Below are positions 22,494 to 24,177 of a DNA stretch of 24,177 bases, piece after piece; the first letter of the stretch is position 1; every line of letters begins with the position of its first letter. The DNA is from an uncultured Mollicutes bacterium. GTDB taxonomy: Bacteria; Bacillota_I; Bacilli_A; Acholeplasmatales; Anaeroplasmataceae. The stretch lies in contig UQGR01000031.1 in assembly GCA_900540705.1 (NCBI GenBank), positions 1-24,177 of the forward strand. The letters run 5' to 3'. The translations under genes and the position numbers were made by a program. The notes under the pieces were generated by a model that saw only the letters and a list, made by a program, of their open reading frames with translations, searched no databases and was not told where the DNA came from.

Positions 22494-22522
22494 ATTATAC
22501 TGTATTAACTGTATTAAGTCAA
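22494..22522 (-). promoter_or_regulatory. Promoter and candidate operator of the GntR-ABC operon
   Basis: On the minus strand TTGACT (22517-22522) and TATAAT (22494-22499) have an exact 17-base spacer. The spacer is filled by two tandem copies of TTAATACAG (22500-22517). A repressor bound there would block polymerase, consistent with autoregulation by the GntR protein. Confidence 0.75.
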
Positions 22523-22527
22523 TGGAA

Positions 22528-22556
22528 AAAGAAAAGGGATTTATTCATCCCATTTT
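22528..22556 (-). terminator. Terminator of the duplicated-hairpin membrane protein gene
   Basis: GGGAT (22536-22540) pairs with ATCCC (22547-22551), with flanking A-T pairs; on the minus strand it is followed by TTTTCTTTTT. It lies just beyond the stop at 22558. Confidence 0.75.
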
Positions 22557-22557
22557 T

Positions 22558-22914
22558 CTAATCATCAAATTTATCATCTTCATCATCGTAGACAAAAATT
22601 GTATTCGATTTTTTCTTTTTAACAAATTTCATTTTTCTCTTTGGTAAAAATATCTCTACCACTGGGATTGTCAAAAAAATGATCCAACCTGGATGCCATA
22701 AATTCCATACAAATCCCATAACCAAATAAGCGATAACTACAACTAGTGGGTATAATCCAGATATACTGTCAATTCCCAATATCATTGGTACAATCGGGAT
22801 AGCAAAAAATACAATCCACCCTGGGTGCCAAGCATTTGCGCAAAATCCCAATAATAAATATGCAATCAGCGATATCATAGGTGTAGCCGCTATAATTTTA
22901 TGTTTTAACTTCAT
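22558..22914 (-). CDS. Membrane protein with two WHPGW hairpin repeats
   Basis: This 118-aa protein contains an internal duplication: AYLLLGFCANAWHPGWIVFF (19-38) and AYLVMGFVWNLWHPGWIIFL (62-81), each a helix, an AWHPGW/LWHPGW turn, then a second helix ending in IPIV/IPVV. It should therefore have four membrane helices. A basic stretch KRKMKFVKKKK and an acidic end DDEDDKFDD follow. The same hairpin occurs at the end of some XRE-type regulators, but here there is no DNA-binding domain. The function is unknown. The start ATG follows GGAGGG and the gene is monocistronic. Confidence 0.75.
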   Translation of the reverse strand: MKLKHKIIAATPMISLIAYLLLGFCANAWHPGWIVFFAIPIVPMILGIDSISGLYPLVVVIAYLVMGFVWNLWHPGWIIFLTIPVVEIFLPKRKMKFVKKKKSNTIFVYDDEDDKFDD

Positions 22915-22981
22915 GTAATACCCTCCTCACCGAAATAAAAAGAATTCCTTATTTCTATTGTACCACATTCTTTATAAATAT

Positions 22982-22990
22982 GTTATAATT
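22982..22990 (+). promoter_or_regulatory. Extended -10 promoter of the second SpoU gene
   Basis: TGTTATAAT stands 13 bases before the ATG at 23004, which is preceded by TTGGTGAT. The -10 so close to the start implies a very short leader. No convincing -35 is visible. Confidence 0.5.
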
Positions 22991-23003
22991 AATTGGTGAT
23001 AGT

Positions 23004-23783
23004 ATGCAAAAAATCGGAAAAAATCATGAAATTATCCAGTTTTTCAAGGATTCCATTAAAACAAATAAGCATAAGGATATTACTATTAGTGATGATCTTG
23101 AGGTTTTATCTCTTGTAGAAAAATATAATATTTCTATTTTATATCTTTTATATACACCTGAAATAGACTATCAGGAGGAAACTAAAAACCTTTTAAATTC
23201 TTTACTTTCTAAAGCAAGAGAAAGCTATGAGATTTCCTTAACCCTTTATCAGCAGCTTTGCCTAAAAGAAAATCATGCAGGAATACTGGCAGCCATAAAG
23301 CTTCCTGAATACTCCTTTACTCACTTAAAAGACTTCATACTTGTTTTAGATCATTTAGAAATACCTGGGAATATAGGAACTATCTATCGGACCCTAGATG
23401 CATGCAAAGCAGATGGGGTAATTATGGTAGATTCTATTACCAAACGTCATAATCCCAAAATCACTTCTTCCGCAAGAGGAACAAACCTTATTATTCCTAC
23501 AGTGACAGCCTCCTATGAGGAAGCCTTAAAATTTCTACTTGATAATGACTATACAGTTTTTTTAGGTGAACCAGAGCTAGGACAAAATTATCAACAATAC
23601 ACCTATAAAGGTAAAATAGCAATAGTCGTGGGAAATGAACGATTTGGTATAAATCCCGATTGGTATAACCATCCTCATAAAAAAGTATTTATCCCAATGG
23701 GTGGAAACAATAATAGTTTAAATGTTGGAGTAGCGGCTTCCATTATAGCCTATGAGGCCGCAATGAAACGAAATAATTTTTAA
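23004..23783 (+). CDS. SpoU/TrmH-family RNA methyltransferase
   Basis: This 259-aa protein has an N-terminal substrate-binding domain (about 1-105) and a SpoU knot: motif 1 LDHLEIPGNIGTIYRT (115-130), motif 2 IVVGNERFGI (207-216), and motif 3 IPMGGNNNSLNVGVAASIIA (230-249). Motif 1 has the Arg129 expected for catalysis. It differs from the methyltransferase at 15562-16257 in length and N-terminus, so the two likely modify different sites. The N-terminal form recalls antibiotic-resistance methyltransferases of the TsnR/NshR type, but a housekeeping rRNA or tRNA role is more likely. An extended -10 TGTTATAAT at 22982-22990 lies just upstream. Confidence 0.87.
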   Translation: MQKIGKNHEIIQFFKDSIKTNKHKDITISDDLEVLSLVEKYNISILYLLYTPEIDYQEETKNLLNSLLSKARESYEISLTLYQQLCLKENHAGILAAIKLPEYSFTHLKDFILVLDHLEIPGNIGTIYRTLDACKADGVIMVDSITKRHNPKITSSARGTNLIIPTVTASYEEALKFLLDNDYTVFLGEPELGQNYQQYTYKGKIAIVVGNERFGINPDWYNHPHKKVFIPMGGNNNSLNVGVAASIIAYEAAMKRNNF

Positions 23784-23810
23784 AAGGGTTCAAAATCGAA
23801 CCCTTTTTTA
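23782..23810. terminator. Bidirectional terminator after the second SpoU gene
   Basis: GGGTTC (23786-23791) pairs with GAACCC (23798-23803), extended by A-T pairs, with T runs on both strands. It serves the methyltransferase gene and the convergent partial gene. Confidence 0.88.
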
Positions 23811-24177
23811 ATAGAATAAAGTTGGTAGTTTTCCCTTCTCAAATTTAAATTCTCCGGAGGTAAATAGGCTCTCTCCTGAAGTTACTTCCTCTATTGTTTT
23901 ATTTATGAATAAATCATCTTCAGTCTTAAAACCCACTGAATAAAAAAGCTTATCTGATTCAAAGGGATGTAATTCATTATGATTGTAATATTGAAAACTG
24001 CAAGTGATACTTTGATTTGATGTATTTAGGAATAAGATATTATACAACTCAAAGGCATCTTCAACTATTTCATTTGAAGGAAAACTAGGAGAATAAGATA
24101 GTAGTCTACTTAGTGCATAAGTTGCAATACAAATGTTATTTATTTCATTAGAATTATTATTAAGAATAAAATTCTTT
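23808..24177 (-). CDS. Uncharacterised protein, 5' end missing
   Basis: A frame of 122 codons plus stop is open from the right edge; the start lies outside the window. A TTG at 24047 could be read as a start, but the frame continues without a stop upstream, so it is better taken as internal. The visible part is polar, without membrane helices, and rich in Asn, Ser, Phe and Tyr (for example LLSYSPSFPSNEIVEDAFEL, FQYYNHNELHPFESDKLFYS). I recognise no domain. It ends at the shared terminator. Confidence 0.6.
   Translation of the reverse strand, partial: KNFILNNNSNEINNICIATYALSRLLSYSPSFPSNEIVEDAFELYNILFLNTSNQSITCSFQYYNHNELHPFESDKLFYSVGFKTEDDLFINKTIEEVTSGESLFTSGEFKFEKGKLPTLFY

Noticed and set aside
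24045..24047. TTG as the start of the right-edge gene
   Set aside because: The frame stays open to the window edge and no ribosome site precedes this TTG, so the gene is treated as truncated.

Overview
The window reads as an AT-rich, low-GC Gram-positive (Bacillota) chromosome segment from an endospore former. The evidence is an alpha/beta-type small acid-soluble spore protein (17249-17503), a YjcZ-like tiny membrane protein (12248-12403), a Bacillus-like ylbD-ylbE-ylbF cluster, sporulation-type promoters (sigma-E-like before 12017, sigma-F/G-like before 17503), a T-box leader, and lipoproteins with lipoboxes. An Erysipelotrichia- or Turicibacter-like lineage is my inference; the class cannot be fixed from this sequence. 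Most genes lie on the minus strand. I see no tRNA, rRNA, CRISPR array, insertion sequence or prophage.

Layout. 1-1210 holds an ECF-type sigma factor and its membrane partner, a presumed anti-sigma factor cut by the left edge, with a 5' region upstream that may be an attenuating leader. 1727-5892 is a five-gene minus-strand operon: an unknown 125-aa protein, NfeD, an SPFH/band-7 protein, a radical SAM/SPASM enzyme, and a lipoprotein whose tail carries five tandem Cys-Ala pairs. 5998-6502 is rpsP-khpA. 6593-9440 is metN-metI-metQ behind a methionine T-box. 9463-11948 is a SpoVB-like flippase followed by ylbD, ylbE and ylbF. 12017-13035 (plus strand) holds two tiny, probably sporulation-related genes and peptide deformylase. 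13063-17150 holds an XRE membrane regulator, then cyuA, a SpoU-family methyltransferase and a YitT protein. 17249-18800 is the spore protein and thiI. 18920-20175 (plus) is free-methionine-sulfoxide reductase and rpsD with a structured leader. 20241-22472 is a YtrA-like GntR regulator with an ABC transporter. 22558-24177 holds a duplicated-hairpin membrane protein, a second SpoU/TrmH methyltransferase and an unknown gene cut by the right edge.

The most unusual locus is 1727-5892. A SPASM-type radical SAM enzyme is translationally coupled to a large lipoprotein with a Gly-rich (Cys-Ala)5 tail, and both follow SPFH and NfeD genes. This looks like a peptide-maturase type of chemistry applied to a membrane-anchored protein at a membrane microdomain. 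The chemistry and function are unproven. Other points worth a second look are the rpsD leader with two competing partners for one strand, the possible attenuator before the sigma gene, the spore protein with a duplicated DNA-binding motif, and two small genes just upstream of def.
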